DNA from: Roseburia_C sp031555935
GTDB lineage: Bacteria; Bacillota; Clostridia; Lachnospirales; Lachnospiraceae
Direction of reading: 5' to 3'
DNA length: 64,000 bases
Assembly: GCA_031555935.1 (NCBI GenBank)
Contig: JAVBTX010000020.1
Coordinates: 5,308-69,307 of the forward strand
This document shows, in pieces, positions 15,743-25,449 of the stretch. A program made the position numbers and the translations under genes. Within the stretch, counting starts at the first letter, position 1. Each line of letters begins with the position of its first letter. The notes beneath the pieces were generated by a model. That model was not told the origin of the DNA and did not search any database. It saw only the letters and a list, made by a program, of their open reading frames with translations.

Positions 15743-18700
15743 TTAAATCTTTTTAAATGTGATACCTTCGGTTCCTTTTTGATTCTTAAATAATTTCTTG
15801 TATGCACTAAGCTTGGAGGAAGGTACTTTTAACGTTCCCTTCACTTGGTTAAAGGTATGCGGCGCTCCAATCTTTTTCAAATTTTTGCTCTTGATGGTAA
15901 ACGTCTTTATCTTCTTATCATAGCAGAATGCATGTGTCTTTATCTCGGTTAATCCGGTTCCGATGGATACTGTTTCTAAAGAAGAACAATAAATAAATGC
16001 TGAAATACCAATTGTTTTGACATTGTCACCGATGGTTATCTTTTTCAATTTGGTATTATTCTTAAATGCTTTGTCACCAATCGATGTTACCTTACAGGTT
16101 GCACCTTTGATTTTTACAGTCTTTGGAACAGTTACTGTTTTCGCATTCTTGTTGTTCTTTGCCAAACCAGTTACAGAAACCTCAACACCTTTCTTGCCGC
16201 TGTTATCTACCAGTGTTGCTTTGTAGGTTAAGCCAGATACCGTATAGGTATTGCCCTTCGCCACACCATATTTTACTGTGATGGTGAAGTCCTTCTTATA
16301 GTCTGTTCCTTTGGCTGTTCCATCCTTTACTGTTGCCCGTACCTTAACTGTTCCAGCCTCGACAAAGGTCAGCTTGTTGCCGCTCAGTTTTGCTTTGGTA
16401 TTTCCTTTGCTGACAATTGACCAGGTAATTGTTTTCTTTTCTGCCTTGGATGGTGCTACGGTTCCGTTTAAGGTCAGTGTCGTTCCAACGGTTCCTTTGG
16501 TTGGTACGCCGGTGATATTGGTTACCGATACGTAGTTATAGGTCCACTTTGCATACAGTATAGTATCTGCACTGATTGTCAGGGTTGAACCAGCCGCATA
16601 GTTTGTTCCGCTTCCGTCACTCTTGGTATTCCATCCCGCAAAGCTATATCCCGTTTTGGCCAGGTTACCAGTGTTGCCAAGTACGGTTACTCTTGTTCCG
16701 GTCCGATAGCTGGTGCCGCTTCCGGTTGGAACGGTTCCGCTGGTGCTGCCATTGCCCTGATAGGTTACTTTGTAAATTTTAATTACTGTTACATGGTTGT
16801 TCAGGTCAAGGAATCCATTGTTATTGCCTTTGCTGTAGGAGATTCCCGACTTATTATTCTGCACTGCCCACACTGCTGTTGCTCCGGTCGGAGTTACGGT
16901 TAAATTGTTTTTATTTCCTTCCAGATATTCATCTGCATCATTGCCGCTCCAATTAATCAGAACAACATCGTTTCCTTTGTTTGTATAGGTGCTGTCCGCT
17001 GAGCCGAGTCCGACGGTGTTGCCGTTCAGATTCAAGGCTCCGCCATTTACGATAAATGCCTTTCCATGTCTTACAATTACGGTACTGTCTGTAACCTCTG
17101 TCGTTCCGTCAACACTGGCTATGCCATATGGGGACGCTCCCGTTCCGGTTACTGTAATGATACTCTTGTCGACAATTAGTGTCGCTTCATAATTATAGAT
17201 ACCACGGGTTCCCACGCCTGCGATGGTACTTCCTTTGATTTCCAGGACGCTGCCGGTATTCATCCGGATGACAAATCCATTGCCGTTTCCACCTACTACT
17301 GCTGTATTCTCTATTTTATTGCTTGCATTGGTACTGCCGTTATAGATTCCATAGCTTGTGCTGCCAGTTCCGCCTTCAATGGTTCCGCCCGTTGTCACAA
17401 GTAATGAGGTTGATTCATCTGGAATAAAAATACCATAGCTGGTTGATCCATTTCCGCCGTTTACTTTTCCGGCAATTACCTTAACAGTTCCAGCACCGTT
17501 GTTTAAAATACCATAACTGTTAGTTCCGCCACCGCCGGTGATATTGCCACCGGTATTTACCTGAAAGACACTGGTTGCGTCTGATTCCGAGTCGATGGTA
17601 ATGGCTGCACCTTCATCTACCGCCAGCGTTGCCCGCCAGTCAATCGTTACGCCCTCTGGAATCGTTAAAATTAATCCATCCGTTGGTGTCACACCGGTTT
17701 TATTGGTTACTGTTAAAATTGTTTTTGCTTCATTCCAGCTAACCGTAAAGCCAGCCTCTTCGATTGTTTTCGCGACACTCGTAACGATTACATAATCATT
17801 AAGATTCAGGAAGCCTGTATTTGTTCCTTTGTTGTAAGACATTCCCGACTTGCTATTTTCATATACCCACTTTACGGTCGCATCTTCTGGCTCAACGGTT
17901 AAGTCTAGTGTACTTCCCTCAACATATTCATCATCATTTTCACCAGACCATTTCGCTAGAATGACATCTGCTTCTTTCATGGTAAAGGTACTATCTGCTT
18001 TGCCAAAGCCTACGGTTTTGCCAGTCAGGTTTAAAGTTCCGTTATCCTTCAAGAAGGCTGAGCCATACCGAGCAATTGATATGGTATCTACCACGGTGGT
18101 CACTCCGCCAGCCGTTGCTACGCCAGATGCAGTGCCACTTGTTCCTTCTACATTAATGGTACAGCCGTCAATTGTTAATGTACCCTCATTTAAAATTCCA
18201 CTATTTCCCTGAGCAATAATTTCAGTATTCTTGATTGTGAATGCCGCCGCATTATCATAATAAAATGCATAGCCGTTTCCATGTCCACCAGTCAAGGTAC
18301 TATCCTCAATCTTGCTCGCTGCATTTGCACTATAGCAACTAATACCATAGCTAGTATTACTGCTACCGCCATTGATAACAGAATGATTCTTCACATCAAG
18401 AAGTGTTGTTGTGTTCGACGGAATATTAATTGCCTCTGAATAACCGCTGCCTGAACCGCCATTCACGGTTCCGCCATTCACAATAATCGTACCGGAGATT
18501 TCAGTCTCCATCGCGATTCCACAAGATGCACTGCCGCTTCCACCACTAACTACACCATTCTCACCAACTTCAATTACGACTCCCGCTGCCGCACTAAGGA
18601 TTCCACAATTGAGACTATTGCCTCCGCCACCAGTAATACTGCCGCCACCTCTTACTTTGAAAATACTGTCTGCGGCTGAATCGGCAGCAATTATAATTGC

Positions 18701-21700
18701 TGAACCACTCGTAACACCCATTTTTGCCTGCCAGTCAATGGTTACACCTTCTGGAAGAGACAACGTCAATGTTGATGCACTCGTATTCTCACCGGTAACG
18801 GTCAGCACTGTTTCGTCACCATTCCAGCTTGCACTAAATCCGGCATCTCTAATTATTTTAGCAATATTTGGGATTGAGGCATACTCATCCAAATCGATAA
18901 ATCCGATATTGCTGCCCTTCTCATAGGACACCCCTGTTTTTTCTTCCGCATTCTCAGCCCACTTTACCGTGGCTCCGGCTGGGGTTACGGTTAAATCTGT
19001 GGTCGTTCCTTTAGTATATTCTGTGCCATCTGCACCTGACCATTTAATTAGGATGACATCTGCTTCTTTACTCGTATAGGTACTGTCTTCCGCGCCAAAG
19101 CCGACGGTATTACCAGTCAAATAAAGCTCTCCGCTCTGATTATTAAATGCTGTTCCGTATCTTGCAACTACCAGACTGTCTTTTATCGTCACTGTTCCCC
19201 TATTAAAAACGGACTCGCCTGTACCAATATTTATAATGGTACTATTTTCGATTAAAAGTTTTGCATCTACAGTATTGGCTATGGCTGAAAAATCATTGCC
19301 CATGCCACCGATTATGATGCTGTTTCCGGTAATGATATTATTTTCATTGCTACTTTTGTTTAGGATACCATCGCTACCGATGCTACCACTTCCACCATCT
19401 ATCTTACCACCAGTAATCTGCAAGAGTGCGTCGCTACCTTCTATTTTTATTGCGACCGGCATCATATCCGTTCCGCCAGTTACGGTTCCTTCATTAATGA
19501 TGACTTTACCTGAGGTATTCTCCGCCTGAATGATACCAACGGATGGTGTGTCATTTCCTCCATTTACTGTTCCTTCTATATCTACTCGGATAGTTCCATT
19601 TCCCAGATTCCGGATACCGGCACTTCCGCCAACAGCTCCATCATTTTTTCCACCGCTAATGATGCCACCGTTACTTACTTTGAAGATACTGTCAGTCGCT
19701 GAATCAGCAGCAATTATAATGGCCGCACCGCTTTCCACTTCCATCTCTGCCTGCCAGTCAACGGTAATATTTTCCGGAAGTACTAAAGTTAATGTTGATG
19801 CACTCGTATTCTCACCAGTAACGGTCAGCACTGTTTCATCACCATTCCAGCTTGCACTAAATCCTGCATCTCTGATTTTTTTAGCAATATTTGGGATTGA
19901 GGCATACTTATCCAAATCGATAAATCCGGTATTGCTGCCCTTCTCATAGGCCACTCCCGTTTTATCCTGCGCATTTTCAACCCATTTCGCCGTTGCTCCG
20001 GCTGGGGTTACGGTTAAATCTGTCGTTGAATTTCTTTCGTATTCTGTACCGTCAGCACCAGACCATTCAATTAGAATGACATCTGCTTCTTTGGCTGAAT
20101 ATGTACTCTCTGACTTACCAAAGCCTACCGTTTTGCCTTCCAAATTCAGGGTTGGAGTACTGCCTAATAATTCAAAAGCCCTACCATATCGAGCAATTAC
20201 TGTGGTGTCAATAACTGTTGTCACGCCATCATAATCTGTAACTCCAAAGGAGGCTGCATCATTTCCCACTTTAATGGTACAAGTATCAACCGTCAATGTT
20301 CCTCCATCATTAAATATTCCATCGCATGTCAACACCGTTACATTACAATTTTTAAATTCGAAGGTACCGTCTCCATTATAAATATAGCCAAAATGTCCCC
20401 GTGCAGCACTTATCGTACTATTCACCATCTTGCTGGCTACATCTGAGCCATAAAAGTCTATGCCGCAGCTAGTAGTTCCAGTTCCGCCGTCAATCATACA
20501 ATTCTGTATATCCAGAAGTGTTGCTGTGCCACCCTGTACAAAAATTGCTTGAGACCGTTGTTCACCAGTTCCACCACTCACCACTGCACGATCTAAAATA
20601 ATCTTACCGGAAACGCCAGTATTTATTTTGATTGCACATGATTCATTTCCGCTTCCGCCGAAAACCATACCATTTCTAACCTCGATTGTGACACCTTCTC
20701 CCTTGCTAAGGATTCCACAATTGGTATCGCTTGTACCGCTTCCGCCGGTGATGCTGCCGCTCATGTTTACTTTGAAGACACTGTCAGCGGCTGAACCGGA
20801 TTCAATTACAATTGCATTCCCGGTTTCTGCTACCATTTCTGCCTGCCAGTCAATTGTTATGCCACCTGGCAGGGACAAATTTAACGTTGATGCACTCTTA
20901 TTCTCACCAGTAACAGTCAGAATCGTTTCATCCTCATTCCAGTTTGCACTAAATCCTGCATCTATAATTTGTTTTTCAAGGTCAAAGATTGTGACATACT
21001 CATTTAAATCAAGAAATCCGCTATTGCTGCCTTTTAAATAGGACAATCCTGCTTTTTCTTCTAAATTCATACCCCATTTTACAGCCGCATCGGCTGGGGT
21101 TACGGTTAAGTCGCTCGACGCTTTTTTGGTATATTCAGTAGCATCTGCGCCAGACCATTTAATCAGGATGACATCCGCAGTCTGACTTGTTATATCGACA
21201 CTATCTTTTTTTCCAAAACCTACGGTTTTGCCCGTCAGGTTCATAATGCCGGTCTCCCTAGTATTATTAAATGGGATTCCGTATCTTGCAATTACAATAC
21301 TATCGTTTACGTTTACTGTTCCTTCATTGCTATAGATGCCGCAGGCATCGCTACTATTTGATAATACTCTGATTGTACAGTTATCAATATCTAAGTCACT
21401 GTTCGCAGTCTCAATGTTAGCAGTCACATCACAATTTCTAACCGTAAGCAAATCTCCTCCTTCGTATACAAGAGCATGACCATACTTTCCTTTACCAATT
21501 AAGGTACTGTCTTTGATGATACTATTTTCGTTAGAAGAGTCGTATCTAATCGCGTGCCCCCACCTATCAGCAGGTACGTTTCCGCCATCAATGACCGCAC
21601 CATTCTTCACGATAAGACTCGTCAATGTACCTGTTAGAATACAAATTGCTCTAGCACCCTCTGTTGAAGTTCCACCGGTTACGGTTCCACCATCGACAAT

Positions 21701-24700
21701 CACGGATGCACCAGAAACGTCTTCGACTACATTGATTCCAACTGTTGCGTCATCACCAGTTCCGCCGCTAACGGTACAATCTTCATTGACCTCGATGGTG
21801 ACTCCATTGGCCTTAACATTGATACCATAACCGCTGTTACTGCCGCCAGTAATACTGCCGCCGTTACTTACTTTGAAGACACTGTCCGCTGCCGAACCGG
21901 CTGCGATTTCAATCGCTGTTCCAGTCGTGGCACTGATTACTGCCTGCCAGTCAACCGTTACACCGTCTGGAATAGACAGGCTCAGACCTGATGCTACCGT
22001 TCCATTTGGATTAGCCTCAGTATTCGTAACGGTAAGTATATCTCCGTCATCATTCCATGCGGTATGAAAACCGGCATCCTTAATTACTTTTGCAAAAGAT
22101 GGTACTACGACATTATATATTTCCATATCAAGGAACCCGATATTTGTTTCATATTCATAATAAATACCGGAATTTTCCTGCTTATCCGTCGCCCATTTTA
22201 ATATTGTTGTGGCTGGTTTTGGTTCAAAACCGGACCTCATTAAATCCTCCGATGAGCCCGCCGCAAATTCTAATTTATTAGGATACCAGGTAAATGTAAT
22301 AACATTGCTTTCCCGGCTTACACTCGCATCAATTAGATGGCTCGCACATAGTCCGACCGTATTTCCCTGCACCTTCATGATATTACTAGCGTCTCCCGAA
22401 AATGCTCTACCCATTTTTGCCACTACTTGACTGTCTATTACTGTTGTATCTACTGAAGCTCCCGCAAGATTCTTGATACCACTGGCGCTAGAGCTATTTA
22501 TCATTACATCGATTCTACAATTATCTACCATTAATGTGCCGCCATTTATAACACCGGTGACACCGTCGGTCTTTATTGTACTATCTTCTATTGTAAGGAC
22601 TGGATTTACCGCCGCATAGTATGGAACATATAATGCAGCTCCGGTGCCAAGTCCACCCTCATTTATGGTACTATCTTTTATCAAACTGTTCTCATTGGTA
22701 CTGCCATATGAGATTCCAATGCTGCTAACACTGCCATCTCCACCATGAATAACGGAATCATTCGTGACGGTTAGAAGGGTTTGGGTATTAACCGGAATTA
22801 AAATTGCGGTCGAGTTTTTACTGGTACCGCTTCCAGCTTCCACGGTGCCATTGTCAACAACAACCTTACTCGATATACCGGTTTTCAACCAGATGCCATA
22901 TCGGTTATCGGTTCCGTTTCCGCCATTTACCTTTCCGCCATCACTGACTTCTACTGTTGCAGTACTATTATTGATAATGCCATAGGTAGTTGTCCCACTG
23001 CCGCCGGTGATTTTGCCGGTTCCGCTTACTTTAAATACACTGCTGGCATCACAGCCGGACAATAGTTCGATTGCCGCTCCGGTGGACGTAGCCTGCCAGT
23101 CAACGGTGATACCTTCCGGTATCCCAAGTGTTAAATTCGCTGCAAGGGTACGACTGCCGGTAACGGTTAACACCGTCTTCTCTTCATTCCAATTTACGGT
23201 GAAATTGGCATCTGTGATTGGGGTGTACCAGTCTTGTACGGATACTCTTCCCGTAACATCGATGAAGCCGCTGTTTCCTCCTAACTGATAGGAAACTCCC
23301 GATTTGCCATTATTATCGACTGCATATTTTGCAACAGCACTGTTTCTAGCATCTAAATTAGTTGAAGTTCCCTCGACATACTCGTATACCTTGTGATCAA
23401 TTAGAAACCAAATAATAACTACGGTATCCGCGTCGCGTTCAACCGGCGCCTCTGTGATAACGCGGCTGAGGGTCGCTGTATTCCCTCTTAGATAATAGCT
23501 ACCACTACCTGCTGTATAAAAACTTTTTCCAAACCAGGAAATCAACTGGCTGTCAGTCGCGGTTACACTTCCCGCAGTTGTTGAAACGCACCATATATCA
23601 GTCTCCGTCAAAGAACCATCTCCTTTTACCAGAATGGTACTTCCCGTAATATTCAATGTACCGGTGCTCTTGATTCCCTTCGCGCCGGCCACCTCTAATG
23701 TACTGCCAACAATTTCCAAACCTGCATTTGCCCCTAATGTGATTGCTGGCGGAGCATCTTTGCCCTTATTTGCATCGTCAACGATACTTGCCATTACACC
23801 AGAAGATATACTACTGTCTTCAATGCGGTGATTCTGACTCTGGTTATTCAGATAACATGCCTGACTATTTACTGCCGTTCCGACCACATTTGCTGTGTCC
23901 ATCGCCAGCGTACCGGTGCCCGTTCCATCCAAATAGACACCATAATTATTGGTTGCACCTGTTCCTAAATTAATTGTTCCGGCGATATGGATATTGCCAT
24001 TATAGCCGGATGCCGTATTGATGGCATATGAGGTGGTTCCGCTTCCACCGTTAATGGTTCCGCCACTTAAGACGATAATATCGCCCGCTGTTTTCGCTGC
24101 ATAAATACCGCCGCAAGGACTTCCACTTCCACTGGAGTAGCCGCTGACTGTTCCCCCTACGACAACGCTTCCCGGACCTGCGTTATAAATGGCATAACCG
24201 GTGTTGCCAGCTTTAATCGCACCACTTGCTTTGAATACACTGGTCGCATTGGAATCTGCTAAAATTTTAATCGCATTGCCGCCACTGACTCCGGTTAAAT
24301 TCGCCTGCCAATCAACCGTAACGCCTTCTGGTATGGTCAGCTCCAGATTCTTACTGATATTTGATGGTCCAGTGACAGCAAGTACGGTTTCATCATCGTT
24401 GTACGTTGCTGTAAAACCGGCCATCTCGATTTTTTCCTTCAACCCTAGTTGTACTGGTTCTAATTCCACATATGGGTTGTTAACAGCGACATTATTAAGT
24501 TCATTATGCACGGTCCATTCATCCGAAAACGGTGTTGCTGTTGTCCATTCACCATTTTCACTCGTTCTATATCTGTACATAGTCTCCCCGATACCGAATA
24601 CACCACCGAATGACGCGTCCTCAACATATATCGCTTTGTCTACACCAGAGCTAATAACTTTCCCGCCAAAAAGCTTCAATCCATATTTGGTACGAATACC

Positions 24701-25261
24701 AGAAGATGAAGCACTAGTAGTAATGAGCGTCCCACCATTCACTATTACAGTGTTACGAGTATCAATACCTGATAGATTCATCGCTGTCTCGCTTATTGAA
24801 TTACATGTAATGGTTCCGCTGTTAATGACTACATCTGAAGAACCCATACTGCGTATTCCCATACCCTCCGCACGGCAAAGAAGAGAGCCACTTTCACCTT
24901 CTTCCTCTTCAATGGTAAGCTTTGCAGATGCATAAATAGCTGATGCCGTATTGCTTGTAGATGAAGAAATAATTTGATTCGAACCTTTTAATACAATCTT
25001 AGTAGCAACCGCAGGTGTTGTTACCCCTTGGGCATCTGATGTTACCAGATTGAAATTCTCTAATGTGAGCGTTTTGGTCGTATGATTCCATGACCAGCCC
25101 TCCTCAGGATTACTTTCATCTTTCGTAAATGCACTACAATCCAGCGGAGTTACCCGCTGTGTTGTCTCAGCTTTTACTTCCATACTCGTTATGGGAAGTA
25201 ATGTTAACACCATACAAAATGTTAATAACCAGCTTAGACTTCTTTTCACAATTTGTCTCAT
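15743..25261 (-). CDS. Giant secreted surface protein (3172 aa) with seven long beta-helix-like modules
   Basis: After a signal peptide (1-31) and a beta-strand region (to about 275) come seven related modules beginning near residues 277, 682, 1062, 1433, 1798, 2139 and 2501. Each opens with AGFxxxWNxDETxLTVTG and a line like LPEGVTIDWQA, continues with SAADSIFKV and a run of short GGSGxxSxGI strands, and closes with an ARYGxAF / TGKTVGFG / VILIKWSGAD / NTGFIDL stretch. After about 2820 follow an InlB-type repeat (YKVTYQGNG to YAKW), an Ig-like domain and a C-terminal BspA-type leucine-rich part (LRR_5, with SIGDKAFKNNTKLKKITI). No sortase motif or membrane anchor is visible, so it is released or held non-covalently. 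A large adhesin is the likeliest role. The OmpR/HisKA pair lies directly upstream. Confidence 0.85.
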   Translation of the reverse strand: MRQIVKRSLSWLLTFCMVLTLLPITSMEVKAETTQRVTPLDCSAFTKDESNPEEGWSWNHTTKTLTLENFNLVTSDAQGVTTPAVATKIVLKGSNQIISSSTSNTASAIYASAKLTIEEEEGESGSLLCRAEGMGIRSMGSSDVVINSGTITCNSISETAMNLSGIDTRNTVIVNGGTLITTSASSSGIRTKYGLKLFGGKVISSGVDKAIYVEDASFGGVFGIGETMYRYRTSENGEWTTATPFSDEWTVHNELNNVAVNNPYVELEPVQLGLKEKIEMAGFTATYNDDETVLAVTGPSNISKNLELTIPEGVTVDWQANLTGVSGGNAIKILADSNATSVFKASGAIKAGNTGYAIYNAGPGSVVVGGTVSGYSSGSGSPCGGIYAAKTAGDIIVLSGGTINGGSGTTSYAINTASGYNGNIHIAGTINLGTGATNNYGVYLDGTGTGTLAMDTANVVGTAVNSQACYLNNQSQNHRIEDSSISSGVMASIVDDANKGKDAPPAITLGANAGLEIVGSTLEVAGAKGIKSTGTLNITGSTILVKGDGSLTETDIWCVSTTAGSVTATDSQLISWFGKSFYTAGSGSYYLRGNTATLSRVITEAPVERDADTVVIIWFLIDHKVYEYVEGTSTNLDARNSAVAKYAVDNNGKSGVSYQLGGNSGFIDVTGRVSVQDWYTPITDANFTVNWNEEKTVLTVTGSRTLAANLTLGIPEGITVDWQATSTGAAIELLSGCDASSVFKVSGTGKITGGSGTTTYGIINNSTATVEVSDGGKVNGGNGTDNRYGIWLKTGISSKVVVDNGTVEAGSGTSKNSTAILIPVNTQTLLTVTNDSVIHGGDGSVSSIGISYGSTNENSLIKDSTINEGGLGTGAALYVPYYAAVNPVLTIEDSTIKTDGVTGVINGGTLMVDNCRIDVMINSSSASGIKNLAGASVDTTVIDSQVVAKMGRAFSGDASNIMKVQGNTVGLCASHLIDASVSRESNVITFTWYPNKLEFAAGSSEDLMRSGFEPKPATTILKWATDKQENSGIYYEYETNIGFLDMEIYNVVVPSFAKVIKDAGFHTAWNDDGDILTVTNTEANPNGTVASGLSLSIPDGVTVDWQAVISATTGTAIEIAAGSAADSVFKVSNGGSITGGSNSGYGINVKANGVTIEVNEDCTVSGGTGDDATVGINVVEDVSGASVIVDGGTVTGGTSTEGARAICILTGTLTSLIVKNGAVIDGGNVPADRWGHAIRYDSSNENSIIKDSTLIGKGKYGHALVYEGGDLLTVRNCDVTANIETANSDLDIDNCTIRVLSNSSDACGIYSNEGTVNVNDSIVIARYGIPFNNTRETGIMNLTGKTVGFGKKDSVDITSQTADVILIKWSGADATEYTKKASSDLTVTPADAAVKWGMNLEEKAGLSYLKGSNSGFLDLNEYVTIFDLEKQIIDAGFSANWNEDETILTVTGENKSASTLNLSLPGGITIDWQAEMVAETGNAIVIESGSAADSVFKVNMSGSITGGSGTSDTNCGILSKGEGVTIEVRNGMVFGGSGNESCAIKINTGVSGKIILDRAVVSGGTGEQRSQAIFVQGGTATLLDIQNCMIDGGTGTTSCGIDFYGSDVASKMVNSTISAARGHFGYIYNGDGTFEFKNCNVTVLTCDGIFNDGGTLTVDTCTIKVGNDAASFGVTDYDGVTTVIDTTVIARYGRAFELLGSTPTLNLEGKTVGFGKSESTYSAKEADVILIEWSGADGTEYERNSTTDLTVTPAGATAKWVENAQDKTGVAYEKGSNTGFIDLDKYASIPNIAKKIRDAGFSASWNGDETVLTVTGENTSASTLTLVLPENITVDWQAEMEVESGAAIIIAADSATDSIFKVSNGGIISGGKNDGAVGGSAGIRNLGNGTIRVDIEGTVNGGNDTPSVGIIQAENTSGKVIINEGTVTGGTDMMPVAIKIEGSDALLQITGGKIDGGSGSIGSDGILNKSSNENNIITGNSIIIGGMGNDFSAIANTVDAKLLIENSTIINIGTGESVFNRGTVTIKDSLVVARYGTAFNNQSGELYLTGNTVGFGAEDSTYTSKEADVILIKWSGADGTEYTKGTTTDLTVTPAGATVKWAENAEEKTGVSYEKGSNIGFIDLDEYASIPNIAKIIRDAGFSASWNGDETVLTVTGENTSASTLTLSLPEGVTIDWQAKMGVTSGSAIIIAADSAADSIFKVRGGGSITGGGGNSLNCGILSAAAGVVIEVGENGVVSGGSGSASCGIAMETEISGTIIVNGGTVNGGSGSGYSEAINIPSNTTTLLDVKNHSVINGGSSNTSYGISCYSANAASKIEDSTLTGGHGNGYAFYYDNAAAFTIKNTEIIAQGNSGILNEGTLTIDGCTINVEGTSGTASGVATAGGVTTVVDTISIARYGSAFLKDNGTLNLTGKTVGFGKADSTFTMKEADVILAKWSGENDDEYVEGSTLDLTVEPEDATVKWVYENSKSGMSYNKGTNTGFLNLNDYVIVTSVAKTIEEAGFTVSWNEAKTILTVTNKTGVTPTDGLILTIPEGVTIDWRATLAVDEGAAITIDSESDATSVFQVNTGGNITGGGGTNSYGILNNGAGTVKVIAGKVNGGNGSTSYGIFIPDESTSLLVTTGGTIEGGTGSTSYGIYNGSTNASNKIENTAVVGGNGNGFVIRMNTGSVLEIKGSTIAGVGTRGIYNYEATLIVDKSIITVTGTGASPYGIASVDGTTEVTDSTVIVRHGKAFIVNGGALNLNGNTVGLGSADSTYTNKGNDVVLINWSGNDADEYLEGNKNNLTVTPTGATAVWAVQNNKSGISYSKGNNNGFLDLNNHVTVIKIYKVTYQGNGSTSGTVPTGSGTSYRTGTRVTVLGNTGNLAKTGYSFAGWNTKSDGSGTNYAAGSTLTISADTILYAKWTYNYVSVTNITGVPTKGTVGTTLTLNGTVAPSKAEKKTITWSIVSKGNTKAKLSGNKLTFVEAGTVKVRATVKDGTAKGTDYKKDFTITVKYGVAKGNTYTVSGLTYKATLVDNSGKKGVEVSVTGLAKNNKNAKTVTVPKTVKIKGATCKVTSIGDKAFKNNTKLKKITIGDNVKTIGISAFIYCSSLETVSIGTGLTEIKTHAFCYDKKIKTFTIKSKNLKKIGAPHTFNQVKGTLKVPSSKLSAYKKLFKNQKGTEGITFKKI
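16795..24430 (-). repeat. Seven-fold coding module repeat in the giant gene
   Basis: Module lengths are about 405, 380, 371, 365, 341, 362 and 320 codons. Modules 5 and 6 (starts near 19867 and 18845) are nearly identical over parts of the DNA, for example around 19879 and 18856, so these arose last or are being homogenised. The repeats could recombine and shorten or lengthen the protein. Confidence 0.85.
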
Positions 25262-25298
25262 TCTGTATCCTCCTAATGCAATCTAATTTATATTTAGG

Positions 25299-25361
25299 AT
25301 TATACAACCTTGAAGCTCACAAGTGGGCGATTTGGGGTGATTCGTGGATTATATGGGGTGA
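25299..25361 (-). promoter_or_regulatory. Promoter and tandem GGGGTGA boxes upstream of the giant gene
   Basis: Minus-strand TATAAT at 25299-25304, about 38 bp before the start codon, without a -35 match. On the plus strand GGGCGA (25325-25330), GGGGTGA (25334-25340) and GGGGTGA (25355-25361) form a tandem series; the last two start exactly 21 bp apart. This fits a response-regulator site, and the neighbouring OmpR-type regulator is the obvious candidate. Confidence 0.5.
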
Positions 25362-25390
25362 ATTTTTTGGATAAAAAAGGGAGCAATTCT

Positions 25391-25424
25391 AAAAGGAGAC
25401 TGACGCATTTTTACGACAGTCTCC
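25391..25424 (-). terminator. Terminator after the HisKA kinase gene
   Basis: GGAGACTG (25395-25402) pairs with CAGTCTCC (25417-25424), with inner CG/CG pairing and a TTTT run on the minus strand. It separates the kinase operon from the giant gene. Confidence 0.8.
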
Positions 25425-25449
25425 CTCAAATCACAATATTTTTTACTGT

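Noticed and set aside
24201..24935. Long plus-strand open frame (244 codons), with many similar ones between 16 and 25 kb
   Set aside because: They lie opposite the giant surface gene and reflect its repetitive Thr/Ser/Gly/Val codons. No ribosome sites or recognisable protein features are present.
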